From assembly GCF_036962705.1 (NCBI RefSeq), contig NZ_JBALOQ010000022.1, positions 124,001 through 188,000 of the forward strand: DNA of 64,000 nucleotides, in the 5' to 3' direction. Source of the stretch: Ferdinandcohnia sp036962705. GTDB taxonomy: Bacteria; Bacillota; Bacilli; Bacillales; Bacillaceae_L. The notes under the pieces are model-generated. The model had not been told where the DNA came from, made no database searches, and saw only the letters and a program-made list of their open reading frames with translations. Shown here in pieces: positions 8,021 through 16,262 of this stretch. The number at the start of each line of letters is the position of its first letter. Position 1 is the first letter of the stretch. A program made the position numbers and the translations under genes.

Positions 8021-9809
8021 ACAGCTTAGAAAATTCCTCTACTAATTCATTAAATTTCTTTAGTGAATTTTCAATTGGATGTGGAGTTGTAAGGTCTACC
8101 CCTGTCTTTTTCAACAGCTCAAGTGGGTAATCTGAGCTTCCGCTTTGTAAGAATTCAAGATAAGAGGTTAATGTTGTTTCGTCCCCTTCAAGAATCTTCG
8201 TCGCGATATGAATGGCTGAAGCAAATCCTGTAGCGTACTTATAAACATAAAACGGACGGTAAAAATGCGGGATTCGTGCCCAACCATATTTGACTTCGTC
8301 ATCAAACACAAGATCTTCACCATGGTATTCTCTAAACAAACCTTCATATACTTCACTAAAGGATTCTACATTTAACGGCAGTCCTTGTTCAGCCATTTCG
8401 TGGGTCTTCTTCTCAAACTCAGCAAACATAACTTGAGTAAATAAAGTCCCTTTAAATTTATCGATATAATGATTGATGAGGAATTTCCTGACCCCCTCAT
8501 TTTCTTCCGTGTTCAATAGGTAGTTTATTAACAATACCTCGTTAACAGTTGAAGCAACCTCTGCAACAAAAATACTATAACGAGCCGTAATTTGAGGTTG
8601 GTTCTCAGAACTTAATTTACTATGAACCCCGTGACCGCATTCATGTACCAACGTAAATAAACTATCTAGGTCATCCTGATGATTTAAAAGTATATATGGA
8701 TGCACTCCATACACACCTAAATTATAAGCCCCTGAACGCTTTCCAGGTGTCTCCCTAACATCGAAATAACGAGATTTTCTAAATTCCTTAAGTGTTTGAA
8801 TATAATCATCACCTAATGGAGAAAGTGCCTTACACATAGTTTCGAATGCTTCATCGTAGGAAATATCTTTCTTTGCCCCACTAACAAGTGGTACGCTCAA
8901 ATCGTATTGGCGAAGCTCATCTAAACCTAATTTTTCCTTGCGAAGCTGCACGTATTTGTGCATAGCTCCGATATTTTTCTTGGTAGTTTCGATTAGATTT
9001 TCATAAACGTCTTTTGGAACATTATCCCCGAATAATGCTTTTTCAAGTGCTGATGGATAGTGCCTCAACTTTGAGATTGTGACATTATTTTTAATTGCCG
9101 CTGACAATGTCGATGCGATTGAATTTTTTAAGTGTACATATGGCTCATAATAGGCCATATAAGCTTCTCTTCGCTTTTCACGATCCTCATCCTCAATTAG
9201 CTTTGCATACATCCCTCTTGTTAGTTCAACCTTTTCACCATTATTCTTCGAAACCTTACCAAAGCGTATGTCAGCATTATTTATCATTCCATACGTCGTA
9301 CTGGGTGCAGAAAGTGCCTCACCTAAACGTGATAAAATTTCTTCTTGGTCTTTGTTCAATACATGTGACTTATAACGGTAGGATTCTAGCAGTTCTTTTT
9401 CAAAATACTGAAGCCCAACTTCTTCGTCAATGTATCGTTTTAATGTTTCTTCATCTAAGCTTAATAAAAATGGCATGAAAAAAGAGTTTGCAGAACTTAC
9501 CTTGACACTAAGCTGTTTGGCGCGGTCTATGTAAGATTGTGATTTTGTTACTCGGGTGTCTTCATCCACCTTTAACATCGCATAGGCATATAGTTTGTTA
9601 AAATGGAAAGACATATTTTCACTCAAGGTTAAATACTCAAATAACGAATGTCCATCATGGATATTTCCATCAAATTTTGCGAGTTCCTCGCCCATTTTTT
9701 CAATGTTCCCGTAATCTTCCTCCCATTTATTTAGGTCAGAATAGAGATCATCTAAGTTCCATTTTTCTTGTTCAGGCACTTCATTTCGAGACTTATACGT
9801 AGTTGTCAT
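8019..9809 (-). CDS. pepF: Oligoendopeptidase F
   Basis: The 596-residue M3B metallopeptidase carries the zinc site HECGHGVH (an HExxH motif) with a downstream Glu in the region after it (FVAEVASTVNEVL). The N-terminal domain has the WNLDDLYSDLNKWEEDY opening typical of PepF, and the C-terminus has YGWARIPHFYRPFYVYKYATG. It is a cytoplasmic enzyme that cleaves peptides of roughly 6-20 residues; in Bacillus such enzymes have been linked with sporulation signalling. The ATG at 9809 follows AAAGGAGAA. Single gene. Confidence 0.95.
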   Translation of the reverse strand: MTTTYKSRNEVPEQEKWNLDDLYSDLNKWEEDYGNIEKMGEELAKFDGNIHDGHSLFEYLTLSENMSFHFNKLYAYAMLKVDEDTRVTKSQSYIDRAKQLSVKVSSANSFFMPFLLSLDEETLKRYIDEEVGLQYFEKELLESYRYKSHVLNKDQEEILSRLGEALSAPSTTYGMINNADIRFGKVSKNNGEKVELTRGMYAKLIEDEDREKRREAYMAYYEPYVHLKNSIASTLSAAIKNNVTISKLRHYPSALEKALFGDNVPKDVYENLIETTKKNIGAMHKYVQLRKEKLGLDELRQYDLSVPLVSGAKKDISYDEAFETMCKALSPLGDDYIQTLKEFRKSRYFDVRETPGKRSGAYNLGVYGVHPYILLNHQDDLDSLFTLVHECGHGVHSKLSSENQPQITARYSIFVAEVASTVNEVLLINYLLNTEENEGVRKFLINHYIDKFKGTLFTQVMFAEFEKKTHEMAEQGLPLNVESFSEVYEGLFREYHGEDLVFDDEVKYGWARIPHFYRPFYVYKYATGFASAIHIATKILEGDETTLTSYLEFLQSGSSDYPLELLKKTGVDLTTPHPIENSLKKFNELVEEFSKL

Positions 9810-9943
9810 CGCAATTCTCCTTTTGTTAAGATTGAAAAAACCTTTTATTATATAGGAAAGAAATATATGATAAGAAATAGATATGTTTCATTTTATTGTA
9901 TATGAATTACATAAATTTGTAAAAAACGAAAGGATGTTCATAC

Positions 9944-10729
9944 ATGGCGAATATATTGCCTCATATAGATGACTCATCGGGAACAACGTTTCTCCCTCCA
10001 AAAGGGGATTATGAAACATTTGTTGACGAAGCCAACTATGAAGAAAAGGTTCGTGAATGGGGTCTTTCAGTTAAAAAAGAGTACTGGTACAAGGAAAGGA
10101 CTCATCAGCAAATCGTAACGATAAAAGGCTATGAGGTTTACGGTAAGACACAAGAACATAATACAATTGTGCTTGAGTTTGAGGATGGTAATTTAACCTG
10201 TATTCACCCTGCCTATTTAAAAGAAATGCAATCACCGAGTTTTGCGAAAACCGCAATTTCTGACACTGGGGTTGTTCCGTTAAAGAAACAGGAAACTGCG
10301 AATGAGACTAAAGCTGAAAAACCGGCAGCAACGGAATCAAAGTCAGCTGTTAAAAAGGAACAAGCTGAGAAAAAAACGAAAAAAGAAAAAGCACCAAAAA
10401 TCGAGCTGCCAACGGACAAAGTTCATTTTACTGCTTCAGTTAAACAAATTGCACTAACATGGAACCATTTTAACGAAGATAACGATGAAGTAATCATACT
10501 TGAAAATGTGGTTATTTTGCAGGAAGAACCAATTGAACTTGGACTAGCTTGGTGCTCCCATTCAAAAACTTTAAAGAAATTAGACCTTGAGCCTGGAAAT
10601 ACCCTTGAATTTGATGCAAAAGTTGTGAAAAAGAAATTAGCAAAAGGCAAGGATGTGGATGAAGAGTTCATTATTGAAAATCCAGTTCACTATAAAATCA
10701 ATAATCCGTCAAAACTTAAGAAAAGCTAA
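9944..10729 (+). CDS. Two-domain protein of unknown function with Lys/Ala-rich linker
   Basis: I do not recognise this 261-residue protein. Residues 1-100 look like a folded N-terminal part with a beta pattern (IVTIKGYEVYGKTQEHNTIV, then VLEFEDGNLTCIHPAYLKEM). Residues about 115-155 are a disordered linker rich in Lys, Ala, Glu and Thr. The C-terminal ~110 residues (KVHFTASVKQIALTWNHF to the end) look like a second beta domain, possibly OB-like. No signal peptide or membrane helix is present, so it is probably cytoplasmic. The ATG at 9944 follows AAAGG. It is convergent with sqhC and shares a terminator with it. Confidence 0.7.
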   Translation: MANILPHIDDSSGTTFLPPKGDYETFVDEANYEEKVREWGLSVKKEYWYKERTHQQIVTIKGYEVYGKTQEHNTIVLEFEDGNLTCIHPAYLKEMQSPSFAKTAISDTGVVPLKKQETANETKAEKPAATESKSAVKKEQAEKKTKKEKAPKIELPTDKVHFTASVKQIALTWNHFNEDNDEVIILENVVILQEEPIELGLAWCSHSKTLKKLDLEPGNTLEFDAKVVKKKLAKGKDVDEEFIIENPVHYKINNPSKLKKS

Positions 10730-10750
10730 AAGTGATCTTTTAGCTTTTTT
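10721..10750. terminator. Bidirectional terminator
   Basis: AAAAGCTAAAA and TTTTAGCTTTTTT form an 11-bp stem between two convergent genes. The left arm overlaps the last codons of the upstream gene. Confidence 0.85.
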
Positions 10751-12620
10751 TAGTATATTTTTTCTTGTAATGCGCAAGTGTAAGTAGCGGGAAAATATAA
10801 CGATAACTGTGGTAGTGAATGTAAAAGTCCCCGGCCATGCCTTGCCCTTTCGGATATTGTGTTGTCCAGTCGTCTCGGTTCAAATTCGAAATCAGAAATT
10901 GAACCCCTTTATCAATTGTCCTAGTCGGTCGATCACTTGCTGAGATCATAGTATCCACTGCCCAGGCAGTATGTGTTAATGTGCTTGAATTCAATGGAAC
11001 ATATTTATTTTTACTATCGCTTTTACACGACTCTCCCCAGCCGCCATCCTGATTTTGAATAGATCCTAGCCATGCGACAGCTCTCCTAATTGATGAGTGT
11101 GTTGGCAAAACGCCAACCGCACGTAAGCCTGTAACTGCTCCCCATGTTCCATAAATATAACAAATTCCCCACCGTCCATACCAGGAGCCATTGTCTTCTT
11201 GGTTTTTATATAGCCATTGAATGGCTGATTTAACAGACGGGTGGTCCTTTAGTAGATTCGTATATTTACCAAGAAACTCGAGTGCACGTCCAGTCACATC
11301 TGCGGAAGAAGGATCAGTAAGAATGTATTCAGCTTTTTCAATCGGTAAAAAGCTAAGAAGCTTACTATCTGTATTTTTCTCAAATGCTGGCCATCCCCCA
11401 TCATTATTTTGCATGGATAATAACCACTGTAAACCTCTGTCCCATGATTGCCTATATATTTGTTCTTTTTTAACCATTCTCGCAATAGAACGCAAGGAAG
11501 CAGTCGTATCATCAACATCGGGATGAATTGTATTCACGTTTGCAAAGCCCCAGCCACCAGGAAAGCCGGTCGGATTTTGAACTACCCAATCACCGTATTT
11601 AACATGCTGCCGCTCCAATAAATAGTGATTCGCATTTTTAATCATAGAATCGGTTGATGGGACACCTGCTTCTTGTAATGCATATCCAAGTAGTGAAGTA
11701 TTCCATACATCTGCCGTGGTGTATTGCATATGGACATTACCGTTAATGACTGTTTTCATCCCTTTTAAACCGTTTGCTGCGTTGATAATAATTGGATGAT
11801 TTTTTGGATAGCCCAAGCTAAGTAAGGCAAAAATCATCAGAAATGTAGAGCTAAAATATCCTAGAAATGTTCCATCAGGCTCAATCCTGCGCAGCATGTA
11901 TTGCTTTGATTGTTCAGTTGCTAGTTGGTGAAGATGAGAAGGCAAGCCTTTTAAATGACTGATTGCGTGTTTGACATTTGAATAAAGTGATCGCCATTCT
12001 TGTGAATCTCGGAAATCTAATCCATTTTCATCTCTCTGACCATCTAATAAATTAGGACTTTTCTTTGTTATTAGACTGAATTTTTTGTCTGCAAGAATCA
12101 TGATTGGTGTTAGATTAGCTCTTCCGAATTCTGAAAAACTATAAAAATGAATCGGAAAGAAGTGTGGCAACAGGATTAGTTCAAGTGGAAGCGGAAAAAA
12201 GGTTGGCCACTTTTGCTGACCTGTTAACGCAAGCATAAATTTAGTAAACATATGGATATTCTTAAGTCCACCATTTTTTACAATGAAGTATTTCGCACGT
12301 TTCATTTTTGGATCTTTCTTTTCTATATATCCCGAATATAGCAATGCATAATATGCCTCCACAGTCGCAGATATATTTCCATCCCCTTCATCATAAAAAA
12401 GCTTCCATGCTCCATTTTCTTCTTGACGACTTAAAATCCGTTCTGTTAATTGTTGAATCAATTTCTCATCATTAATTTCAAGGCTTCTTAATAAGATAAT
12501 CATATAACAATCCGTCGAAATCCCTGTTTCAAATGGATATTTCCATGCCCCATTGGATGATTGGTCCTTCCTAATGGTGTCAATTAACTGCTGCAAACCA
12601 TCATTCACCTTGTCAAACAT
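10740..12620 (-). CDS. sqhC: Squalene-hopene cyclase (sporulene-type in Bacillus)
   Basis: The 626-residue class II triterpene cyclase has the catalytic DxDD acid motif (DVDDTTAS, in the second half of the chain) and several QW repeats such as QNQDGGWGES, QEENGAWKLF, QNNDGGWPAF and QEDNGSWYGRWG. The family cyclises squalene to hopene; in Bacillus subtilis the homologue makes sporulenes from tetraprenyl-curcumene. The protein is a monotopic membrane enzyme. The ATG at 12620 follows AAAGGAGGT. It is divergent from the DUF2515 gene with only about 75 bp between, so the two probably share a promoter region. Confidence 0.95.
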   Translation of the reverse strand: MFDKVNDGLQQLIDTIRKDQSSNGAWKYPFETGISTDCYMIILLRSLEINDEKLIQQLTERILSRQEENGAWKLFYDEGDGNISATVEAYYALLYSGYIEKKDPKMKRAKYFIVKNGGLKNIHMFTKFMLALTGQQKWPTFFPLPLELILLPHFFPIHFYSFSEFGRANLTPIMILADKKFSLITKKSPNLLDGQRDENGLDFRDSQEWRSLYSNVKHAISHLKGLPSHLHQLATEQSKQYMLRRIEPDGTFLGYFSSTFLMIFALLSLGYPKNHPIIINAANGLKGMKTVINGNVHMQYTTADVWNTSLLGYALQEAGVPSTDSMIKNANHYLLERQHVKYGDWVVQNPTGFPGGWGFANVNTIHPDVDDTTASLRSIARMVKKEQIYRQSWDRGLQWLLSMQNNDGGWPAFEKNTDSKLLSFLPIEKAEYILTDPSSADVTGRALEFLGKYTNLLKDHPSVKSAIQWLYKNQEDNGSWYGRWGICYIYGTWGAVTGLRAVGVLPTHSSIRRAVAWLGSIQNQDGGWGESCKSDSKNKYVPLNSSTLTHTAWAVDTMISASDRPTRTIDKGVQFLISNLNRDDWTTQYPKGQGMAGDFYIHYHSYRYIFPLLTLAHYKKKYTKKS

Positions 12621-12694
12621 TTGTAACCTCCTTTCATCCTATTCCATACATATTCACTGTAAATTAAGAGAATTCATTGAGGAGGTCAACATCC

Positions 12695-13837
12695 ATGTGT
12701 AAACTTTTTAAAAAGAAGAAACTCCCACTCTCTGAATCTCTATTACAAATTAAAAAAGATATAAAGAAACGGCAAAAAAGACCAGTATTATTACCATTGC
12801 TTACTTTGGAGGAACAGTTTTTAATTCAGCAAATTAAAGAAATGACGAGAAAACTTAATCAGAATAATGTAACGAGGACAAAAGCTTATCTTGATTTTTA
12901 TAATGCCCATCCCGAAATACATTGGGCATTCCTTGGCCATATGGTGTCCCGAAATGGTGGATGGAATATGACGGATTTAAAAGGTGGACAGCTTTCAAGG
13001 CTTTTAACAAGGAAGGAAGCTCAAGTCTATTTTTCATTTTTAGAACGTGGTAATTGGTTGATTTTTCAGGATGCTTTCCCTCAGTTTTTACTCTATGAAG
13101 CAAGTAAACTGTATCAGCAAAATTTATTTTACCTACTCCCCCACTTTCATGTATCTGTTTTTATGGAATCAGTATGGAATGATTTTTGGGTGAGGCAAGA
13201 TAAGTACACACTAACAGTCGCTCAAATTATAAATGAGCAAAGCTATCTTGAGGACCGGGTAATATCAAATTCACATTATAAAAAAGAAGTCTTTGATACA
13301 CTGGAATTCAAACTTCAGGATTTGTTGGATTTGAATCATATTTTATTTCCGTTTGAAGAAAAAGGAAAAGTTCGATTAATCGGGCAAACCCTTCATCAAT
13401 TTAAAAGTGTTCGCGAACGTATTTTGTTAGGCAAACGATTGTATTCCATCTTATTTGCAGATGAAAAACGACTCAAATCAGTGGAAAACTGGGCAAAGAA
13501 AGTTCAACATTCTGGTTCGAGAAAGGATTACTGGCCACATATTTTTAATCATGTGGATGAAGGACTACCTGGTTTCTTATTGAAATCACGTGTAAAATCC
13601 TGTGAACTGACGAAAGGTTCTCCAAGAATATACAGTCCGAGATTAGAGATGGCTTGGAGAAATAGAAAACATAAGCCTGCTGAAATTGGAGATTGGTACA
13701 AGGATTGGGAAATCATTTATTATCTAAAACAGGATAAAGAACTAGTGGATGGAGAGATTCTACATGAATACTGTAAAACCCTTGAAAAATTTGAACTCGC
13801 AGCGATTGCTAAAAAAGCCATTTCGATTTTGGACTAA
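12695..13837 (+). CDS. DUF2515 family protein (YppC-like)
   Basis: The 380-residue protein matches my recollection of the DUF2515/YppC family: LEEQFLIQQIKEMTRKLNQN, then RTKAYLDFYNAHPEIHWAFL and the conserved LGHMVSRNGGWNMTDLKG, followed by FLERGNWLIFQDAFPQ and LPHFHVSVFMESVWNDFW. No enzyme motif is evident and the function is unknown. The start is the ATG at 12695, 8 bp after GAGGAGGT; an upstream in-frame ATG would place the ribosome binding site inside the gene. Its last 74 bp overlap the next gene, so the two are translationally linked. Confidence 0.85.
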   Translation: MCKLFKKKKLPLSESLLQIKKDIKKRQKRPVLLPLLTLEEQFLIQQIKEMTRKLNQNNVTRTKAYLDFYNAHPEIHWAFLGHMVSRNGGWNMTDLKGGQLSRLLTRKEAQVYFSFLERGNWLIFQDAFPQFLLYEASKLYQQNLFYLLPHFHVSVFMESVWNDFWVRQDKYTLTVAQIINEQSYLEDRVISNSHYKKEVFDTLEFKLQDLLDLNHILFPFEEKGKVRLIGQTLHQFKSVRERILLGKRLYSILFADEKRLKSVENWAKKVQHSGSRKDYWPHIFNHVDEGLPGFLLKSRVKSCELTKGSPRIYSPRLEMAWRNRKHKPAEIGDWYKDWEIIYYLKQDKELVDGEILHEYCKTLEKFELAAIAKKAISILD

Positions 13838-14219
13838 TCCAGGACTAATCGTGACCATTTTACTTGGAGCATTAATTGGCACTTATCTAGACCTGTATTA
13901 TGTCGGAAAAGGTTTTTACTCTTTTCCGTTACGCCCATTTCCGGATGTTTTTTCGATTCATGTAGGCTTTACACTTGTCGGTTTGCCACTCATGCTAGTT
14001 GCATTTCTATTTATTTGTGAAAAATTGAATTTCGTAGGAAAGCTTTGTGCTGTGTTGCTCCTTGCGTCAATCATGTCTGCTGGTGAAAAGCTTTCCGAAG
14101 GATTAGGTTGGTTTCTTCATGATCCGTCATGGAATCATTTGTATTCATTCTTTGGATATACAATCTACTTATCATTAATGCTCATAGTCTATTTTTCTGT
14201 AAGCATGAAAAAAACCTGA
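13764..14219 (+). CDS. CBO0543-like small integral membrane protein
   Basis: About 151 residues with four predicted membrane segments: LIVTILLGALIGTYLDLYYV, VGFTLVGLPLMLVAFLFIC, LCAVLLLASIMSAG and YTIYLSLMLIVYFSV. The WTNPGL opening and the 'FPLRPFPDVFSIHVGFTLVGLP' core fit the CBO0543 family of sporulation-associated membrane proteins as I recall it. The start is the ATG at 13764 with GGAGAG 7 bp upstream, so the gene begins inside the 3' end of the DUF2515 gene. The long overlap is unusual but the ribosome binding site supports it. Confidence 0.72.
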   Translation: MNTVKPLKNLNSQRLLKKPFRFWTNPGLIVTILLGALIGTYLDLYYVGKGFYSFPLRPFPDVFSIHVGFTLVGLPLMLVAFLFICEKLNFVGKLCAVLLLASIMSAGEKLSEGLGWFLHDPSWNHLYSFFGYTIYLSLMLIVYFSVSMKKT

Positions 14220-14239
14220 CTCGGTACGGGTCAGGTTTT
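14213..14239 (+). terminator. Intrinsic terminator
   Basis: AACCTGAC and GTCAGGTT pair, followed by TT; the left arm touches the stop codon. It ends the DUF2515/CBO0543 unit. Confidence 0.75.
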
Positions 14240-14243
14240 GCTA

Positions 14244-14408
14244 TTACGATCCTAAAATAAGTTTACTTCTTTTTTTACTAAGGGTTGCATTTACTCCTTG
14301 GCTTTGTAGCTGTAAAAGGATTTGATGGATCGTTTTTTTAGGGTTTGCTTTTTTAACAGGTCCTTCGTCTTTTGACAGTGCTTTGTAATTTGAGGGCTTC
14401 ATAATCAT
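14244..14408 (-). CDS. Small basic protein of unknown function (54 aa)
   Basis: On the minus strand AAAGGAG precedes an ATG at 14408 (a second ATG follows two codons later, at 14402). The 54 residues are very lysine-rich: a start MIMKPSNYKALSKDEG, then KKANPKKTIHQILLQLQSQG and SKKRSKLILGS. The middle could form one amphipathic helix. The family is not recognised. It lies directly downstream of the yybP-like gene (9 bp), so it is probably the last gene of the Mn-riboswitch transcript. Confidence 0.6.
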   Translation of the reverse strand: MIMKPSNYKALSKDEGPVKKANPKKTIHQILLQLQSQGVNATLSKKRSKLILGS

Positions 14409-14417
14409 AAAACTCCT

Positions 14418-14864
14418 TTAGGAATAAAGATTTCGCTTTTCTCTCTGTTTTTCCTCATTTAAAAATTCAATAAAAAAGTGTAAAGCAAGCTTTGGTTGGT
14501 TTTGAAGACGTGAAATATAATCTTGCTGACGTCCGGTTGTTACCACATCACTCTTTTTAATTCTTGTAATGATATATTCAGAAGAAATGGCTTCCATTTC
14601 CTTCTTCTTAAATTTTGCTTCCTTTGATAAGGCGAAGCCAATTGCACCAAGGATGGCATAAATAAGAAGTGAAGGAATTGCTTCTTGTGTAAACGGCATG
14701 AAAAACAGTAAAAACACTAAGTTAAGAAGTGAAATCGTAATTAACGGAAACGACCAGAACATATATTTTGATGTCTTCATCATGATCGGTGCTATTTTTT
14801 TATGTAGCTGTTCGAGTTCCTTTGTAATAAAAATTGGCAAATTCTTTGTTGTCATAATATTCAT
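14418..14864 (-). CDS. yybP: YybP-like DUF5392 membrane protein under a Mn2+ riboswitch
   Basis: The 148-residue protein has a soluble N-terminus, two adjacent hydrophobic segments (about residues 34-57 and 63-80, from YMFWSFPLITISLLNLVF to SLLIYAILGAIGFAL) and a cytoplasmic basic C-terminus. The size and pattern fit B. subtilis YybP, the gene that gave the yybP-ykoY riboswitch its name; the assignment is from memory of the family, not from a search. The ATG at 14864 follows GGGGAG. The complete aptamer and two hairpins lie in its leader (14891-15065), so it should be expressed when Mn2+ is high. That suggests a role in manganese handling, though no metal motif is visible. Confidence 0.65.
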   Translation of the reverse strand: MNIMTTKNLPIFITKELEQLHKKIAPIMMKTSKYMFWSFPLITISLLNLVFLLFFMPFTQEAIPSLLIYAILGAIGFALSKEAKFKKKEMEAISSEYIITRIKKSDVVTTGRQQDYISRLQNQPKLALHFFIEFLNEEKQREKRNLYS

Positions 14865-14897
14865 TATAAACTCCCCTTCCTTTTTTATATGAGAAAA

Positions 14898-14923
14898 GGC
14901 CTATATCACTATTGATATAGGCC
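14898..14923 (-). terminator. Second terminator-like hairpin in the yybP leader
   Basis: GGCCTATATCA and TGATATAGGCC form an 11-bp stem with a 4-nt loop, followed on the minus strand by TTTTCTC, just upstream of the ribosome binding site. Its first arm can alternatively pair with the 3' arm of the upstream terminator (14940-14949). Confidence 0.65.
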
Positions 14924-14933
14924 GTAAAAAAGC

Positions 14934-14966
14934 AAAAAAGACCTATACCATGTTTTTGGTAAGGTC
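14934..14966 (-). terminator. Riboswitch-controlled terminator of the yybP leader
   Basis: On the minus strand GACCTTACC (14966-14958) pairs with GGTATAGGTC (14949-14940) with one bulged T, and six T follow. The first arm also forms the 3' side of the aptamer P1 helix, so Mn2+ binding and termination are mutually exclusive. Confidence 0.75.
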
Positions 14967-15065
14967 TTGCTAACAACGTTAAGGTTGCCAACAAAGCCGA
15001 GAGAATAATTCTCTGTATTGACGACTTTGCTGCTAAAGCTACTCCCCTTAGGGTATCCAGTTATT
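14956..15065 (-). promoter_or_regulatory. yybP-ykoY riboswitch (Mn2+ sensor)
   Basis: Reading the minus strand, the leader contains CTAAGGGGAGTAGC, then AAAGTCGTCAATAC, a variable hairpin, CGGCTTTGTTGGCAACC and GCAAGACCTTACC. These are the hallmark conserved blocks of the yybP-ykoY class in the right order and spacing. The class binds Mn2+ and usually activates genes for metal export. The P1 helix (TAAGG with CCTTA) competes with the downstream terminator, which predicts an ON switch. Confidence 0.92.
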
Positions 15066-15125
15066 ATATACATATATTTTAACATAAAGGCTGGGCTCTA
15101 ACAACCCTTATCGTCGATTCTTCAT

Positions 15126-15245
15126 TTATTTACCCTCTACTACCATTAAGAACAACTCTTCTAAAGATAAAACCTTTATTTAATATATGGATTAATCGAT
15201 TCGATCATATTTTGAAGTTCTTTTGATTGGTTATAATACATTTGC
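15126..15245 (-). pseudogene. Possible remnant of an ABC transporter ATPase C-terminus
   Basis: Minus-strand frames read KELQNMIESINPYIK, then after a frameshift VLSLEELFLMVVEGK and a TAA at 15126-15128. 'SLEE[LI]F' close to the stop is the usual end of ABC ATPases of the antibiotic-export type. Directly after the stop lies a second vestigial start (ATGAAGAATCGACGATAA). This looks like what is left after an ABC operon was deleted between ybaK and the Mn riboswitch. The match is short and from memory. Confidence 0.35.
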
Positions 15246-15261
15246 TTTGCATTTGGCTCAC

Positions 15262-15741
15262 CTATTCATTAATGATGTCAACGACTTGTCCATCAGTGGA
15301 CGTTTTTAAATCGGCTACATTTAGCTCGACCTGCATACCAATTTTTCCAGCGCTTACAATAATGCTATCTAGGTTCGAAGCATGAGCATCAATAAATGTA
15401 GGATATCCTTTTTTCATACCAATTGGGGAGCAACCACCTCTAATGTATCCCGTATGTTTTAGGATATCCTTTACGGGTACCATTTCGACCTTTTTAACTT
15501 CAGCCACTTTTGCTGCTTTTTTAAGATCAAGTTCTTCTTCCACCGGAATTACATACACAAAAATATCTTTGTTATTTCCTTGGACGACCAATGTTTTATA
15601 AACCTTTTTAGTATCTAATCCTACCTTTTGGGCAACAGATACTCCATCTATTTTTCCGTCATTGCTTTCATATGTATGGATCTTGTATTCAATCTTTTTC
15701 GAATCTAAAATCCTCATGGCATTTGTCTTACCCTTTGCCAT
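15262..15741 (-). CDS. ybaK: YbaK/EbsC-type aminoacyl-tRNA deacylase
   Basis: The 159-residue YbaK-fold protein hydrolyses mischarged aminoacyl-tRNAs, typically Cys-tRNA(Pro). Features seen are VYKTLVVQG with the conserved catalytic-pocket lysine, an alternating sheet VYVIPVEEELDLKKAAK, the GYIRGGCSPIGMKK loop (GGxSPxG family signature) and a C-terminal TDGQVVDIINE. The ATG at 15741 follows AAAGGAGGC. It is monocistronic or shares a promoter with the VOC gene just upstream in the same direction, about 14 bp away. Confidence 0.92.
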   Translation of the reverse strand: MAKGKTNAMRILDSKKIEYKIHTYESNDGKIDGVSVAQKVGLDTKKVYKTLVVQGNNKDIFVYVIPVEEELDLKKAAKVAEVKKVEMVPVKDILKHTGYIRGGCSPIGMKKGYPTFIDAHASNLDSIIVSAGKIGMQVELNVADLKTSTDGQVVDIINE

Positions 15742-15755
15742 TGGTTGGCCTCCTT

Positions 15756-16151
15756 TTACTTTTGTAAACCGAAAATAGTTTTCTTTCGTTCTTCCTTTTC
15801 TGATTCTTTATGGTATTCAAATAATCCAACTTTATTTCCCCACGGGTCTGAAAATGTCGTCCATTTTACTGGGACCTCTTCTCTTGAATATATCTCGAAT
15901 GGCTCCAATTTTAAATCCCGGATTAGTCTTACACGTTCTTTTTCAAGATTGTCTACTCCTAATCTTAATGGACCGGAACCAAGTGAGGAATTACCTTCTG
16001 CTATCTGAAGCCAACAGCCAGGAAGAAGCTCCCACTCGGCAAATCCATCATGTGGAATGTAATCAGGTTTTTTCTGAAGTAGTGTTTCATACCACTTTTG
16101 TCCCCTAGAAAAGTCACTGACGCGAAATTGCAAAGTCATTTCATAAATCAA
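15756..16151 (-). CDS. VOC-family (glyoxalase/dioxygenase fold) protein
   Basis: About 131 residues make one vicinal-oxygen-chelate module pair: the first betaalphabetabetabeta unit with FRVSDFSRGQKWYETLLQ and WELLPGCWLQIAE, the second with LRLGVDNLEKERVRLIRDL and FSDPWGNKVGLFEY. The 'DPWGN' turn is the usual VOC end. Metal ligands are not certain, so enzyme versus binding protein is open. The start is a TTG at 16151 with GGAGG 7 bp upstream; no ATG lies nearer that fits. It is close to ybaK in the same direction, probably co-transcribed. Confidence 0.8.
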   Translation of the reverse strand: MIYEMTLQFRVSDFSRGQKWYETLLQKKPDYIPHDGFAEWELLPGCWLQIAEGNSSLGSGPLRLGVDNLEKERVRLIRDLKLEPFEIYSREEVPVKWTTFSDPWGNKVGLFEYHKESEKEERKKTIFGLQK

Positions 16152-16221
16152 GTAAAACCCTCCCCTATTATATTATCCATAAGTATTCTCTGAAAAATCT
16201 TGGATTCCTCTTTTTACAAAT

Positions 16222-16254
16222 AAAAAGCAGACAGTCAATTGGTCTGCCTGCTTC
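16222..16254 (-). terminator. Terminator of the TetR-linked VOC gene
   Basis: On the minus strand AAGCAGGCAGACC and its partner ending in GTCTGCTTTTT form an imperfect stem followed by T residues, directly downstream of the VOC gene. Confidence 0.7.
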
Positions 16255-16262
16255 AATTAGGG

